Source of the DNA: Sphaerochaeta sp. | GTDB lineage: Bacteria; Spirochaetota; Spirochaetia; Sphaerochaetales; Sphaerochaetaceae | Assembly: GCA_003456855.1 (NCBI GenBank) | Contig: DMOO01000133.1 | Span: forward strand, 1-12,720 | Length of the DNA: 12,720 bases | Direction: 5' to 3' | Part shown: positions 5,648 to 12,508 of the stretch, piece after piece | Position numbering within the stretch: the first letter of the stretch is position 1 | Layout of the letters: every line of letters begins with the position of its first letter | The notes under the pieces: generated by a model | Seen by the model: the letters and a program-made list of their open reading frames with translations, nothing else | Told to the model about the DNA's origin: nothing | The model's database searches: none | Position numbers and translations under genes: made by a program

Positions 5648-6939
5648 TCGATCTCATCCTCTGTGGCAAGGCACTTGTCCAGCTGGGCTGCGATGGCCTT
5701 TCTATCGAGGTTCTTTCCTATGATGCAAAGTCTGATCATTCTGTCACCGACCTGATCATCCCAATCCTCTCTGAGCTGAGGGTTGTTGGCAAGGATTGCC
5801 TTGCGCTGTGAAGCAGGAGCTGATGCGATCCACTTTCCATAGGGGCCGCAGAGAAGCTGTCTGCCGGAGGTCTCGAAGACGTATGCGGTGTTGTACTCGT
5901 CGCCGAACCATGCAAGGCCCTTGCATCTGATGATGTCCTTTGGCCAATCGTTCACATAGTTTCTCAGCTTGTTTCTGTTGAATGGGGTCCTTCTGTAGTA
6001 GATGAAGGTTCCGATTCCGTACTCATCCTCGCTCTCGCCCTCATGCTTGTGCTCATGATGATGGTGATGGTGCTCGTGGTCATGGTGCTCATGATGGTCA
6101 TGGTCGTCATCATCATCGTCGTCATCGTCATCATGCTCGTCGTGATCATCATGGTCGTGATGGTGATGATGCTCGTGATGCTCATGCTCGTCATGGCCGT
6201 CATCATCGTCCTCATCTCCACCGAGCTCACCCTCTTCAAGGGCCTTGCACCAACCGGCTGAACCATAGACCTCATCAAAATCGAATGAGTTGGTTGCCAG
6301 GATGTCTGCGACAGGGACGTTGCCGTGGTCTGTCTCAATGACCTTGACACCTGGATGGAGGGCCTCAACTACCTTGCGGACCTTCTCGAGGTCCTTCTCT
6401 GAGACCAGGTCGACCTTGTTGATGATCAGAGTGGAGCAGAACTCGATCTGCTGGACCAGAAGACTCTCGATGTCCTCTTCTCCGATCTCGTCCTTCTTGA
6501 GAAGGTTGTCGCCGCCTGCGAACTCGTCCACGAGTCTTGCGGCATCGACTACGCCGACAACGTTGTCAAGCTTGCCGTTTCTGATCAGCTCCAGCTCCTG
6601 GGCGATCGGCATTGGCTCGCAGACACCTGAGGCCTCAATGAGGATGTAGTCATATTTGCCTGTCTTTATGAGATTCTCGATGTTGGTTGCAAGCTGACTC
6701 TTCAGAGTGCAGCAGATGCATCCGTTTGTGAGAGGCACGATGTCGCTTGTATCTGTGATGTTGCCACCCTTTGCAATGAGTGAGGCATCAACGTTGATCT
6801 CTCCGATGTCATTTACGATGACCGCGACCTTGTAGCCCTGCTGGTTTGTCAGGACTCTGTTAAGAAGTGTGGTCTTTCCTGCTCCGAGGTAACCGCAGAG
6901 CAGTGTGATTGGTGTTTTCTGTTTCTTGACTATAGTCAT
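5641..6939 (-). CDS. COG0523/CobW-type GTPase, probable metallochaperone, with His/Asp-rich insert
   Basis: This is a 432-residue G3E-family GTPase of the COG0523 group (CobW, YeiR, ZNG1/ZigA type). It has Walker A GYLGAGKTT (16-24), the metal-binding GCICC (C74, C76, C77) that defines COG0523, a Walker B-like segment LIEASG (100-105), and the guanine-specificity motif NKVD (174-177). About 60 residues (242-301) are almost only His, Asp and Glu, including runs of ten Asp and six His. A CobW C-terminal domain follows (about 306-425). These proteins deliver metals, often zinc, to client enzymes. The His/Asp insert suggests metal storage or buffering, and metal identity (Zn, Ni or Co) is not decided. 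No cobalamin genes are nearby, so a CobW role is unlikely. It follows apt by 57 bp with its own candidate promoter, and GGAG lies 6 nt before the ATG. Confidence 0.9.
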   Translation of the reverse strand: MTIVKKQKTPITLLCGYLGAGKTTLLNRVLTNQQGYKVAVIVNDIGEINVDASLIAKGGNITDTSDIVPLTNGCICCTLKSQLATNIENLIKTGKYDYILIEASGVCEPMPIAQELELIRNGKLDNVVGVVDAARLVDEFAGGDNLLKKDEIGEEDIESLLVQQIEFCSTLIINKVDLVSEKDLEKVRKVVEALHPGVKVIETDHGNVPVADILATNSFDFDEVYGSAGWCKALEEGELGGDEDDDDGHDEHEHHEHHHHHDHDDHDEHDDDDDDDDDDHDHHEHHDHEHHHHHHEHKHEGESEDEYGIGTFIYYRRTPFNRNKLRNYVNDWPKDIIRCKGLAWFGDEYNTAYVFETSGRQLLCGPYGKWIASAPASQRKAILANNPQLREDWDDQVGDRMIRLCIIGKNLDRKAIAAQLDKCLATEDEIEK

Positions 6940-6960
6940 GTCATACTCCGTACAGTTCGA

Positions 6961-6989
6961 AATATAATAAAAAGTTCAAAGAACGTGAA
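6961..6989 (-). promoter_or_regulatory. Candidate promoter of the COG0523 GTPase gene
   Basis: On the minus strand TTCACG (6989-6984) is separated by exactly 17 bp from TATATT (6966-6961), 22 bp upstream of the ATG. This would allow expression apart from apt. No convincing Zur or similar metal-regulator box is visible; short AGTTC/GAACT repeats surround it but are too brief to call. Confidence 0.5.
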
Positions 6990-6996
6990 GTCGAAC

Positions 6997-7521
6997 TCAG
7001 ATTCCTTCGTATGCAACGACTGTAGCCACATCGTAGCCCTTGAGAAGCTCGCGGCCATTCAAGCCCTTCAGCTCTGTGAGGGCGATGATCTTGACAACCT
7101 TTCCTCCACACTTCTCGATGAGTTTGACTGCAGCCTCCATAGTTCCACCGGTTGCAATGAGGTCATCGACCAGGACGACCCTGTCACCAGGCTTGACGCT
7201 TGACTTGTGCATCTCTATGGTAGCCTCGCCGTACTCAAGAGAATAGGACTGCTCGACAGTCTCTCTTGGGAGCTTGCCCTTCTTTCTGATTGCAACGAAA
7301 GGCTTGTGGAATACATATGCCAAAGGCATTCCAAGGATGAAACCTCTGGATTCGGTACCGGCAATGGAATCAAACTCATCATTCTCAATCAGCTTTGCAA
7401 GCTCGTCGATTGAAAGCTTGAGTCCATCTGCATCCTCAAGAACACCCGTGATGTCACGGAACATGATTCCCTTCTTCGGGAAATCCGGAATAGTTATGAT
7501 GTAATCCTCGACTCTCTTCAT
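6997..7521 (-). CDS. apt: Adenine phosphoribosyltransferase
   Basis: This cytosolic purine salvage enzyme makes AMP and pyrophosphate from adenine and PRPP. From the ATG at 7521 it has 174 residues, the usual length. The N-terminal IPDFPKKGIMFRDITGVL (11-28) and GTESRGFILG (55-64) are diagnostic of Apt. The PRPP-binding motif VVLVDDLIATGGT spans 115-127, and the flexible-loop segment RKKGKLPRET is at 79-88. The open frame extends to a GTG at 7533, but that stretch is the ribosome site itself (GTGGAGGAG), with GGAGG 5 nt before ATG 7521, so the ATG is the better start. A promoter with near-consensus spacing lies just upstream. The gene is followed by the COG0523 GTPase on the same strand, with no obvious functional link. 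Confidence 0.96.
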   Translation of the reverse strand: MKRVEDYIITIPDFPKKGIMFRDITGVLEDADGLKLSIDELAKLIENDEFDSIAGTESRGFILGMPLAYVFHKPFVAIRKKGKLPRETVEQSYSLEYGEATIEMHKSSVKPGDRVVLVDDLIATGGTMEAAVKLIEKCGGKVVKIIALTELKGLNGRELLKGYDVATVVAYEGI

Positions 7522-7560
7522 CTGCTCCTCCACTGACGGATCAAAACCGGCAGCAAGAGC

Positions 7561-7589
7561 ATAGTATCATAATAGGGAGATGGCGTAAA
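7561..7589 (-). promoter_or_regulatory. apt promoter
   Basis: On the minus strand TTTACG (7589-7584), a 17-bp spacer and TACTAT (7566-7561) predict transcription starting near 7554, about 33 nt before the apt ATG. A second possible promoter lies further up: TTGCAC (7620-7615), 16 bp, TATAAA (7598-7593). Confidence 0.6.
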
Positions 7590-7719
7590 TCATTTATATA
7601 GTTAGAAAACAAGTGTGCAATTATTTCTCGCCCCATTCAAAAATTTCACATCTTTACACTATTTTCACAGCTTTCAAGATTCGAAAACAGGCTTTAAAGC
7701 CCTCAAATATTATTCTTTT
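7590..7719. other. AT-rich intergenic stretch upstream of apt
   Basis: No open frame here looks like a protein. It contains the alternative apt promoter hexamers, a perfect 12-bp palindrome GGCTTTAAAGCC (7690-7701), and a plus-strand TATTAT (7708-7713) that could be the -10 of the small RNA candidate beginning near 7720. No good -35 is visible for it. Confidence 0.4.
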
Positions 7720-7840
7720 TGAAGAAAACTGGAAGTTGGCACGGGTCTTGCTACTTAGTTGGCAGAGCAACAGTTTTTTTCAATATACCTCCTTTTAGTG
7801 TGAAACGTCTGGGACCCCAAAACCCAGACGTTTTTCTTTC
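7720..7840 (+). ncRNA. Candidate small RNA with two hairpins and anti-Shine-Dalgarno linker
   Basis: The plus strand shows a compact arrangement. An imperfect hairpin has AAAACTG (7725-7731) pairing with CAGTTTT (7771-7777) and an inner stem TTGCT/AGCAA (7748-7752 with 7766-7770). It ends in a seven-T run. An unpaired linker ACCTCCTTTT (7787-7796) follows, then a perfect 11-bp terminator hairpin with a T-rich tail. A TATTAT box at 7708-7713 would place a start near 7720, giving about 120 nt. The linker is complementary to Shine-Dalgarno sequences, as in many trans-acting small RNAs. It matches no RNA family that I recognise. The alternative is that it is the 5' leader of the gtrA-like gene rather than an independent RNA. 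Confidence 0.4.
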
Positions 7841-7844
7841 TTTT
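7803..7844 (+). terminator. Strong intrinsic terminator upstream of the GtrA-like gene
   Basis: AAACGTCTGGG (7803-7813) pairs perfectly with CCCAGACGTTT (7823-7833) across a 9-nt loop. The tail is TTCTTTCTTTT. It works in the plus direction only, as the other side has no T run. It ends 45 bp before the gtrA-like start codon, with no gene upstream on that strand, which implies that a non-coding transcript ends here or that the gene has an attenuator. Confidence 0.88.
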
Positions 7845-7850
7845 GGGAGG

Positions 7851-7878
7851 TTAACAAAACACAAAAGTTTTGTAATAA
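7851..7878 (+). promoter_or_regulatory. Candidate promoter giving a leaderless gtrA-like mRNA
   Basis: TTAACA (7851-7856), a 16-bp spacer and TAATAA (7873-7878) lie between the terminator and the GtrA-like start. A start about 7-8 nt after the -10 would fall at 7885-7887, giving an mRNA with only 2-4 nt before ATG 7889. This fits the lack of a Shine-Dalgarno site at normal distance. The spacer contains the inverted repeat ACAAAAC/GTTTTGT (7854-7860 and 7867-7873). Confidence 0.45.
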
Positions 7879-7888
7879 TCCTAGGCCT

Positions 7889-8398
7889 ATGGAAAAAGAG
7901 AAAAAGAACGGTGGCCTCTGGCAGTTCGTGAAGTTCGCGATCTTCGGAACCATCGGTGGAATAATTCAGATCGTATCAGTGAACGTCTTCTACTTCGCAA
8001 TGAAGGGATGGACAACACCTCTTCCCGCCTTCCTCAGCGGAATCTTCAGCGAGAAGGTCCTTGGAGCAGGAAATAGTTGCTGGGGCTACATCGTACCCTT
8101 CTTCCTTTCAAATCTGATCTCCCAGATCTTCCAGTACATCCAGAACAAGAAGACGACCTTCAAGTCAGACGCTCCCAAATGGGTTTTCGCAGTCTATATC
8201 GCCGTGGCGGTTGTGCTCATGTTCCTGATCACATGGTCTCAGGGGGTTCTGAACAACTTCTTCCTGTCAACAAACAGCAAGCTTCTGACAACCCTGGCCC
8301 CTACACTGGCAGTGGTAATTGCAGGTCAGATCTACACCGTTGTCATGTTCCCACTTGAGAAGTTCGTCCTTTTCAGGAAGAAAAAAGAAAGCAGATAG
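7889..8398 (+). CDS. GtrA-like four-helix membrane protein
   Basis: This is a 169-residue integral membrane protein. Four hydrophobic segments are visible at about 13-36, 65-84, 98-116 and 133-155, each of membrane length. Basic patches flank them: KEKK at the N-terminus, QNKKTTFK after helix 2 and FRKKKESR at the C-terminus. The layout and the NLISQIFQYIQNKKTTF motif after helix 2 resemble the GtrA family (PF04138), whose members help move lipid-linked sugars or act in cell-surface polysaccharide assembly. No glycosyltransferase gene is adjacent, so the substrate is open. The ATG at 7889 lacks a ribosome site at usual spacing: the nearest GGGAGG is at 7845-7850, 38 nt away, and only AGG at 7883 is close. 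It converges on hisI, with 41 bp between the genes. Confidence 0.75.
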   Translation: MEKEKKNGGLWQFVKFAIFGTIGGIIQIVSVNVFYFAMKGWTTPLPAFLSGIFSEKVLGAGNSCWGYIVPFFLSNLISQIFQYIQNKKTTFKSDAPKWVFAVYIAVAVVLMFLITWSQGVLNNFFLSTNSKLLTTLAPTLAVVIAGQIYTVVMFPLEKFVLFRKKKESR

Positions 8399-8410
8399 AA
8401 AAGGCAAATA

Positions 8411-8441
8411 GAGAAGAAAAGCTTTGATTATAATCAGCGCT
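8411..8441 (-). terminator. Possible terminator of the histidine operon
   Basis: Right after the hisI stop, the minus strand reads AGC, GC, TGAT, TATA, ATCA, AA, GCT and then TTTTCTTCTC. TGAT/ATCA and AGC/GCT pair around a 2-by-2 mismatch. The T tail is good but the stem is weak, so this is tentative. Confidence 0.4.
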
Positions 8442-8763
8442 ACTTGAACAGCTCGTGGGTGAAGCAGGAGAAGGTGCCTGTGTGGCAGGCCGGTCCGTCA
8501 GGCTTCACCTCTATCACAAGCGCATCATCGTCACAGTCGCTTGTTATGGAGACTATGTGCTGGTAGTTTCCGCTGGTCTCGCCCTTGAGCCAAAGAGTTC
8601 TTCTGGAGCGTGACCAGAAGCAGGTCAGTCTGCGCTCCATCGAGATCTGCAGGGACTCTCTGCTCATGTATGCCAGGGTAAGGACCTGCTTGGACTCGTG
8701 GTCCACGACAATGGCGGGGATAAGACCCCTTTCATCGAACTTCAGATCATCAATCGTAACCAT
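8440..8763 (-). CDS. hisI: Phosphoribosyl-AMP cyclohydrolase (monofunctional)
   Basis: HisI hydrolyses phosphoribosyl-AMP to ProFAR, the third step of histidine synthesis. The protein has 107 residues, the length of the stand-alone cyclohydrolase. Family motifs are present: LAYMSRESL (30-38), TCFWSRSRRTLWLKGETSGN (47-66), the metal-binding SDCDDDALV (75-83) and GPACHTG (89-95). There is no C-terminal HisE pyrophosphohydrolase part, unlike the HisIE fusions of many bacteria, and no hisE follows. It is the last gene of the operon. The ribosome site GGAGG overlaps the hisF stop (TAG) and lies 5 nt before the ATG. Confidence 0.97.
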   Translation of the reverse strand: MVTIDDLKFDERGLIPAIVVDHESKQVLTLAYMSRESLQISMERRLTCFWSRSRRTLWLKGETSGNYQHIVSITSDCDDDALVIEVKPDGPACHTGTFSCFTHELFK

Positions 8764-8772
8764 GCAAACCTC

Positions 8773-9534
8773 CTACACCATCCTCATCGGGATTCCGTTT
8801 CTTGAAAGCTCTTCCTTCAGGTCCTTTATGCTGACCTCTCCGAAGTGGAAGATGGATGCGGCAAGCCCCGCATCAACCTTTGGAAGGCTCTTGAAAAGGG
8901 TGACGAAGTCCTCTATGCAGCCTGCACCACCACTGGCTATGACAGGGACGCTCACTGCATTGCACACAGCGTCAAGCATCTCAAGGTCAAAGCCCTTCTT
9001 CACACCATCGGTGTCTATGCTGTTGAGAACAACCTCTCCGGCTCCGTTTCTCACACAGTCCGAGATCCACTTTATTGCCTCAAGACCCGTGTTCTCCCTG
9101 CCGCCCTTTGCAAAGACCCTGAAGACACCGTCAACACGCTTCACGTCAGCGGAGATCACCACACACTGGCTACCGTAACGAAGTGCCGCCTCTTTCACCA
9201 GGGCCGGGTTTCTGATTGCACCGGAGTTCACGCTGACCTTGTCAGCTCCGCACTTCAGGACCCTGTCGAAGTCATCAACGGTGTTGATTCCACCACCTAC
9301 GGTAAGAGGAATGAAGACCTTCTCTGCAGTCTTTCTGAGAATGTCTGTGAAGAGCTTCCTTCCGTCAGAGGATGCCGTTATATCGTAGAATACAAGCTCG
9401 TCTGCGCCGCTTCTCGAGTAGTAGTCCGCAAGGTCCACAGGAGACGAGACATCGCGAATGCCCTCGAAGTTGATTCCCTTGACAACCCTTCCGTCACGGA
9501 CGTCAAGGCAGGGGATTATTCTCTTTGTGATCAT
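8773..9534 (-). CDS. hisF: Imidazole glycerol phosphate synthase, cyclase subunit
   Basis: HisF is a TIM-barrel enzyme that uses ammonia supplied by HisH to convert PRFAR into imidazole glycerol phosphate and AICAR. It has 253 residues, the standard length. The two catalytic aspartates are D11 in IIPCLDVRDG and D130 in VVISADVKR. Phosphate-binding glycine segments TVGGGI (78-83) and ASGGAG are also present. The start ATG overlaps the hisA stop as ATGA, with GGAGG 7 nt upstream. It is separated from its partner hisH only by hisA, the usual order in bacterial his operons. Confidence 0.98.
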   Translation of the reverse strand: MITKRIIPCLDVRDGRVVKGINFEGIRDVSSPVDLADYYSRSGADELVFYDITASSDGRKLFTDILRKTAEKVFIPLTVGGGINTVDDFDRVLKCGADKVSVNSGAIRNPALVKEAALRYGSQCVVISADVKRVDGVFRVFAKGGRENTGLEAIKWISDCVRNGAGEVVLNSIDTDGVKKGFDLEMLDAVCNAVSVPVIASGGAGCIEDFVTLFKSLPKVDAGLAASIFHFGEVSIKDLKEELSRNGIPMRMV

Positions 9535-10244
9535 CTTGCAACCTCCAAAGCATCCTCAAGTCTAATGGCTCCGGTGTAATAGGCCTTGCCGATTATCGCA
9601 CCATAGATGTCCATGGCCCTCAGGGCCTTCAGATCGTCCAGTGTGGATATTCCACCGGAGGCTGTGACCTTCATGCCTGTCTCTGTGGAGATTCTTCTGT
9701 AAAGCTCAAGGTTGGTGCCCTTCATGGCACCGTCTCTGGATATGTCGGTGACGATCACCGCGGAAACACCAATGTCCTCAAGCTCCTTCATGAACTCGAA
9801 TCCTTCCTTATCAGAGGTCTCAATCCATCCTTTTACGGAAACATAACCATCTTTAAGGTCAACACCAACGGCAATTCTATCATCATACTTCCTAATTGCC
9901 TCCTTCAGGAAGGCAGGATCCTTGAGTGCCGCTGTTCCAAGGATCACCCGGGAGATGCCGGCTTCCAGATACCTTTCAACCGTCTCCATGCTGCGGATTC
10001 CACCACCGATTTCGGAGTACAGCCCCTTTGTCTGGGCAATCTTCTCAACGGTCTTGATGTTCACAGTGTCACCGGTCTTGGCACCGTCAAGGTCAACTAT
10101 GTGGATGGCGCTGCAGCCCTTGGAGACGAAATCCTGTGCGAACTCCCAGGGTCTCTCACTGTATACGGTGACCTGGTTGTAGTCCCCCTTAAGGAGTCTG
10201 ACAGCCTTGCCGTCAAGAATATCTATTGCAGGAAACAGGATCAT
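9531..10244 (-). CDS. hisA: ProFAR isomerase
   Basis: HisA opens the ribose ring of ProFAR to give PRFAR by an Amadori rearrangement, the step before HisF/HisH. It has 237 residues. The catalytic aspartates D8 (FPAIDILDG) and D129 (VGVDLKDG) are present, with phosphate-binding IGGGIR (79-84) and ASGGIS (195-200). It is homologous to HisF but distinguished by the MILFPAID start and the TDISRDG segment (167-172). It starts 1 nt after the hisH stop and overlaps hisF by 4 bp. Codons around 9835-9905 are richer in A/T than the rest of the gene. TrpF activity as in PriA is not indicated by anything I can see. Confidence 0.97.
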   Translation of the reverse strand: MILFPAIDILDGKAVRLLKGDYNQVTVYSERPWEFAQDFVSKGCSAIHIVDLDGAKTGDTVNIKTVEKIAQTKGLYSEIGGGIRSMETVERYLEAGISRVILGTAALKDPAFLKEAIRKYDDRIAVGVDLKDGYVSVKGWIETSDKEGFEFMKELEDIGVSAVIVTDISRDGAMKGTNLELYRRISTETGMKVTASGGISTLDDLKALRAMDIYGAIIGKAYYTGAIRLEDALEVAR

Positions 10245-10245
10245 A

Positions 10246-10857
10246 TCACTTCATCTCCACAAAGGCCTTGAGTATTGCAAGGCCTACATCGCCGCTCTTC
10301 TCCGGATGGAACTGAGTCCCATACACATTGCCGTTCTCTACACTTGCAGTCAGCATCCCGCCGTATTCGGTCACTGCCGTGGTGTACTTCTCGCAGCCTG
10401 TTGCATGGTAGGAATGGACAAAGTAGACATGGTCCCCTTCCTTGATGTACTTGAAGAGCTTTGAAGGGTTCCTGTAGATCAGGGCATTCCAGCCTATCTG
10501 GGGAATCTTCATATCTTTTGTTATGGTCTCCGATATTGGTCTGACCTCGCCCGGGATAAGACCCAAGCCATAGTACTCACCGTCCTCGAAGTCCTTGTCG
10601 AACAGAAGCTGCATTCCAAGGCAGATGCCAAGCATAGGCTTCCCCTTTCCGACCAGATCCAGAATAGTCTTCACAAGGCCGCTGTCGGCAAGGGCCTTGC
10701 GTGCATCACGGAAGGCTCCGACCCCAGGGAGTATCAACCTGTCTGCAGAGGCAAGCACCTTCGGGTCAGAGGAGACCACAGCCTCCTCCCCTATCGCGGC
10801 GAAGGAGCTCTTCAGAGAGAAGAGATTGCCCACACCGTAGTCTATGATTGCAGTCAT
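10246..10857 (-). CDS. hisH: Imidazole glycerol phosphate synthase, glutamine amidotransferase subunit
   Basis: HisH hydrolyses glutamine and passes ammonia to HisF within the heterodimer. The protein has 203 residues and is a class I (triad) amidotransferase. The nucleophile is C79 in LGICLGMQ, with H184 and E186 of QFHPEKS completing the triad. The N-terminal IDYGVGNL and LPGVGAF (43-49) are typical of HisH. Its ATG shares one base with the hisB stop (TGATG), with GGGAG 8 nt upstream, so translation is coupled to hisB. Confidence 0.97.
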   Translation of the reverse strand: MTAIIDYGVGNLFSLKSSFAAIGEEAVVSSDPKVLASADRLILPGVGAFRDARKALADSGLVKTILDLVGKGKPMLGICLGMQLLFDKDFEDGEYYGLGLIPGEVRPISETITKDMKIPQIGWNALIYRNPSKLFKYIKEGDHVYFVHSYHATGCEKYTTAVTEYGGMLTASVENGNVYGTQFHPEKSGDVGLAILKAFVEMK

Positions 10858-11444
10858 CAGAGAACTCCCTTTGTAGATGGGATCTCATCCTTCGCCCTCT
10901 CGTCAATCGAGACTGCAAAGCCAAGAGCCCTGGCAGTCGCCTTGAACATGCCCTCCGCAATGTGGTGGGAGTTCCTGCCGTCCAACTGCTTTATGTGGAG
11001 TGTGATCCCGGCATTGGCTGCAAAGGCAATGAAGAACTCCTCCACGAGCTCAGTGTCAAAGGTCCCGATCTTCTCCGTCTTGAAGTCTGCAGAGTAGCAG
11101 AGCATGCCGCGTCCGGAGACATCAAGGGCAACAAGGATCAGAGACTCATCCATGGGAAGTGTTATGTCTCCATAGCGCTTGATTCCCCTCTTGTCGCCAA
11201 TGGCCTGCTTGAAGGCCTGGCCAAGTGCAATGCCGATGTCCTCCACGCTGTGGTGGTCATCTACGTAGGTGTCACCCTTGCAGGAGACGTCCAGGTCAAA
11301 CCGGCCATGACGTGCAAAGAGGGTAAGCATGTGGTCAAGGAAACCAACACCTGTGCAGATGTTGCCCTCACCCTTTCCATCAAGGTTCAGTTTAAGCTTG
11401 ATATCTGTCTCTGCAGTCTTTCTGGCTATCTCTGATGTTCTCAT
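10857..11444 (-). CDS. hisB: Imidazoleglycerol-phosphate dehydratase (monofunctional)
   Basis: HisB dehydrates imidazole glycerol phosphate to imidazole acetol phosphate. It has 195 residues and consists only of the dehydratase, without the N-terminal histidinol phosphatase found in enterobacterial HisB. Both metal-binding repeats are present: DHHSVEDI with H64, H65 and E68, and SHHIAEG with H160, H161 and E164. FLDHML (35-40) is also diagnostic. The ATG overlaps the hisC stop as ATGA, and GGGGAGG lies 4 nt upstream. Histidinol-phosphate phosphatase must come from another gene; none of the visible his genes encodes it. Confidence 0.98.
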   Translation of the reverse strand: MRTSEIARKTAETDIKLKLNLDGKGEGNICTGVGFLDHMLTLFARHGRFDLDVSCKGDTYVDDHHSVEDIGIALGQAFKQAIGDKRGIKRYGDITLPMDESLILVALDVSGRGMLCYSADFKTEKIGTFDTELVEEFFIAFAANAGITLHIKQLDGRNSHHIAEGMFKATARALGFAVSIDERAKDEIPSTKGVL

Positions 11445-12508
11445 TTCTCCTCCCCAAGGATTTCCTTTGTTGCCTTTATATAAGCTTCCATGCTTTCTCT
11501 GGTACCGATTGACACCCTACACCAATTAGACAATCTTGCTTTGGTAAAGTGCCTAACAATGATACCCCTATTCTTTAACTTTAGATAATAATCTCCACCT
11601 TCAATGTCATTTGAGGACACGAATATGAAGTTTGCCTTGGAATCCAGAACCGTGAAGCCAAGCTTTCTGAGTTCATCTACGGTATAGGTTCTGTTCTCCA
11701 TTATGGTCTTGCAGTTGGCAGTGTAGTAACCCTGGTCCTCAAGGATTCCAACGCCCATAGTGGCTGTCATCGAGTTGATGTTGTATGGGTTGGTCGAGTA
11801 CTTGATTGTGTTCAGATCCGCAATCAGCTCCTTTGGTCCGATGCCGTAACCGAGACGTCCACCTGCAAAGCTTCTGGACTTGGAGAAGGTCTGGCAGACC
11901 AGAACGTTCGGATACTTCTTTGTCAGCTCCACACAGCTTTCGCCACCGAAGTCCACATAGGCCTCGTCGACGACCACAACCCTGCTTGTATCGGATGCAA
12001 CCAGACGCTCGATCTCAGACTTGGGAATAGCCTTTCCTGTCGGCGCATTGGGGTTGGCGATGAACACAGTCCCCTTCCTTCCGGTGTAATCGTCTATATC
12101 CAAAGAGAAGTCATCCTTAAGCGGGATGGTCTCGGTAGGCGTTCCGTTGAGCTGTGCGAACACAGGGTAGAAGCCATAGGTGATGTCGGCGAACAACGCC
12201 GGGTTGTCCTTGTCCGTGAATGCCATGAAGGCGAAGTTCAGAATCTCGTCCGAACCGTTTGTGGCCAGCACCATATCAGGGTCTACACCATAGATCTCGG
12301 CGATCTTCTTTGTCAGAATCACACAGTTCGGGTCGCTGTAGAGATTCAGTGACCTTGTGTTCTCACTGGCATACCTCAGGCTCTTCTGCGATGGTGGGAA
12401 AGGGCTCTCGTTGGTGTTGAGCTTTATCAGCCTCTCCATGTTCTGTGGCTGCTCACCAGGTGTGTAGGGCTCAAGTGCCGAGTATTTGGAAGAGAAGTAT
12501 CTGCTCAT
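11441..12508 (-). CDS. hisC: Histidinol-phosphate aminotransferase
   Basis: HisC is a PLP enzyme that transfers an amino group from glutamate to imidazole acetol phosphate, making histidinol phosphate. It has 355 residues. The PLP-binding lysine is K210 in [16 protein letters not shown]. Fold-type I landmarks include [10 protein letters not shown] (30-39), TNGSDEI (83-89), ANPNAPTG (151-158) and VVDEAYVDF (179-187). The ATG overlaps the hisD stop as ATGA, with GGAGG 6 nt upstream. The codons from about 11515 to 11605, encoding the C-terminal third near [11 protein letters not shown] to LSNWCRV, use TTA, CTA, TTG, AAT and TAT far more than the flanking codons. Confidence 0.97.
   Translation of the reverse strand: MSRYFSSKYSALEPYTPGEQPQNMERLIKLNTNESPFPPSQKSLRYASENTRSLNLYSDPNCVILTKKIAEIYGVDPDMVLATNGSDEILNFAFMAFTDKDNPALFADITYGFYPVFAQLNGTPTETIPLKDDFSLDIDDYTGRKGTVFIANPNAPTGKAIPKSEIERLVASDTSRVVVVDEAYVDFGGESCVELTKKYPNVLVCQTFSKSRSFAGGRLGYGIGPKELIADLNTIKYSTNPYNINSMTATMGVGILEDQGYYTANCKTIMENRTYTVDELRKLGFTVLDSKANFIFVSSNDIEGGDYYLKLKNRGIIVRHFTKARLSNWCRVSIGTRESMEAYIKATKEILGEEK

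Noticed and set aside
6034..6215. Triplet-rich ATG/CAT/GAT stretch considered as a tandem DNA repeat or CRISPR-like array
   Set aside because: There are no repeat units with spacers; it is simple sequence explained by His/Asp/Glu codons in frame within the GTPase gene.
7741..7780. tRNA-like string around CTTAGTTGGCAGAGCAACAG that recalls a tRNA D-arm
   Set aside because: No matching acceptor stem, anticodon arm or T-arm follows, and the sequence runs into T7. It is better explained as the inner hairpin TTGCT/AGCAA of the structured RNA.
7751..7783. Minus-strand 10-codon mini-ORF starting TTG with AAAAGGAGG 4 nt upstream (MKKTVALPTK)
   Set aside because: The ribosome-like site is just the complement of the ACCTCCTTTT linker. 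There is no visible minus-strand promoter behind it and no gene or attenuator fitted to it before apt. It remains possible but unsupported.
8425..8436. 12-bp palindrome TGATTATAATCA considered as an operator between the GtrA-like gene and hisI
   Set aside because: It lies between convergent 3' ends, not upstream of any gene, and is better seen as part of the weak hisI terminator hairpin.
8845..9579. Long plus-strand open frame opposite hisF
   Set aside because: hisF is unmistakable on the minus strand with full motifs; the plus-strand frame gives no recognisable protein. The same applies to the plus-strand frame opposite hisB at 10848-11435.
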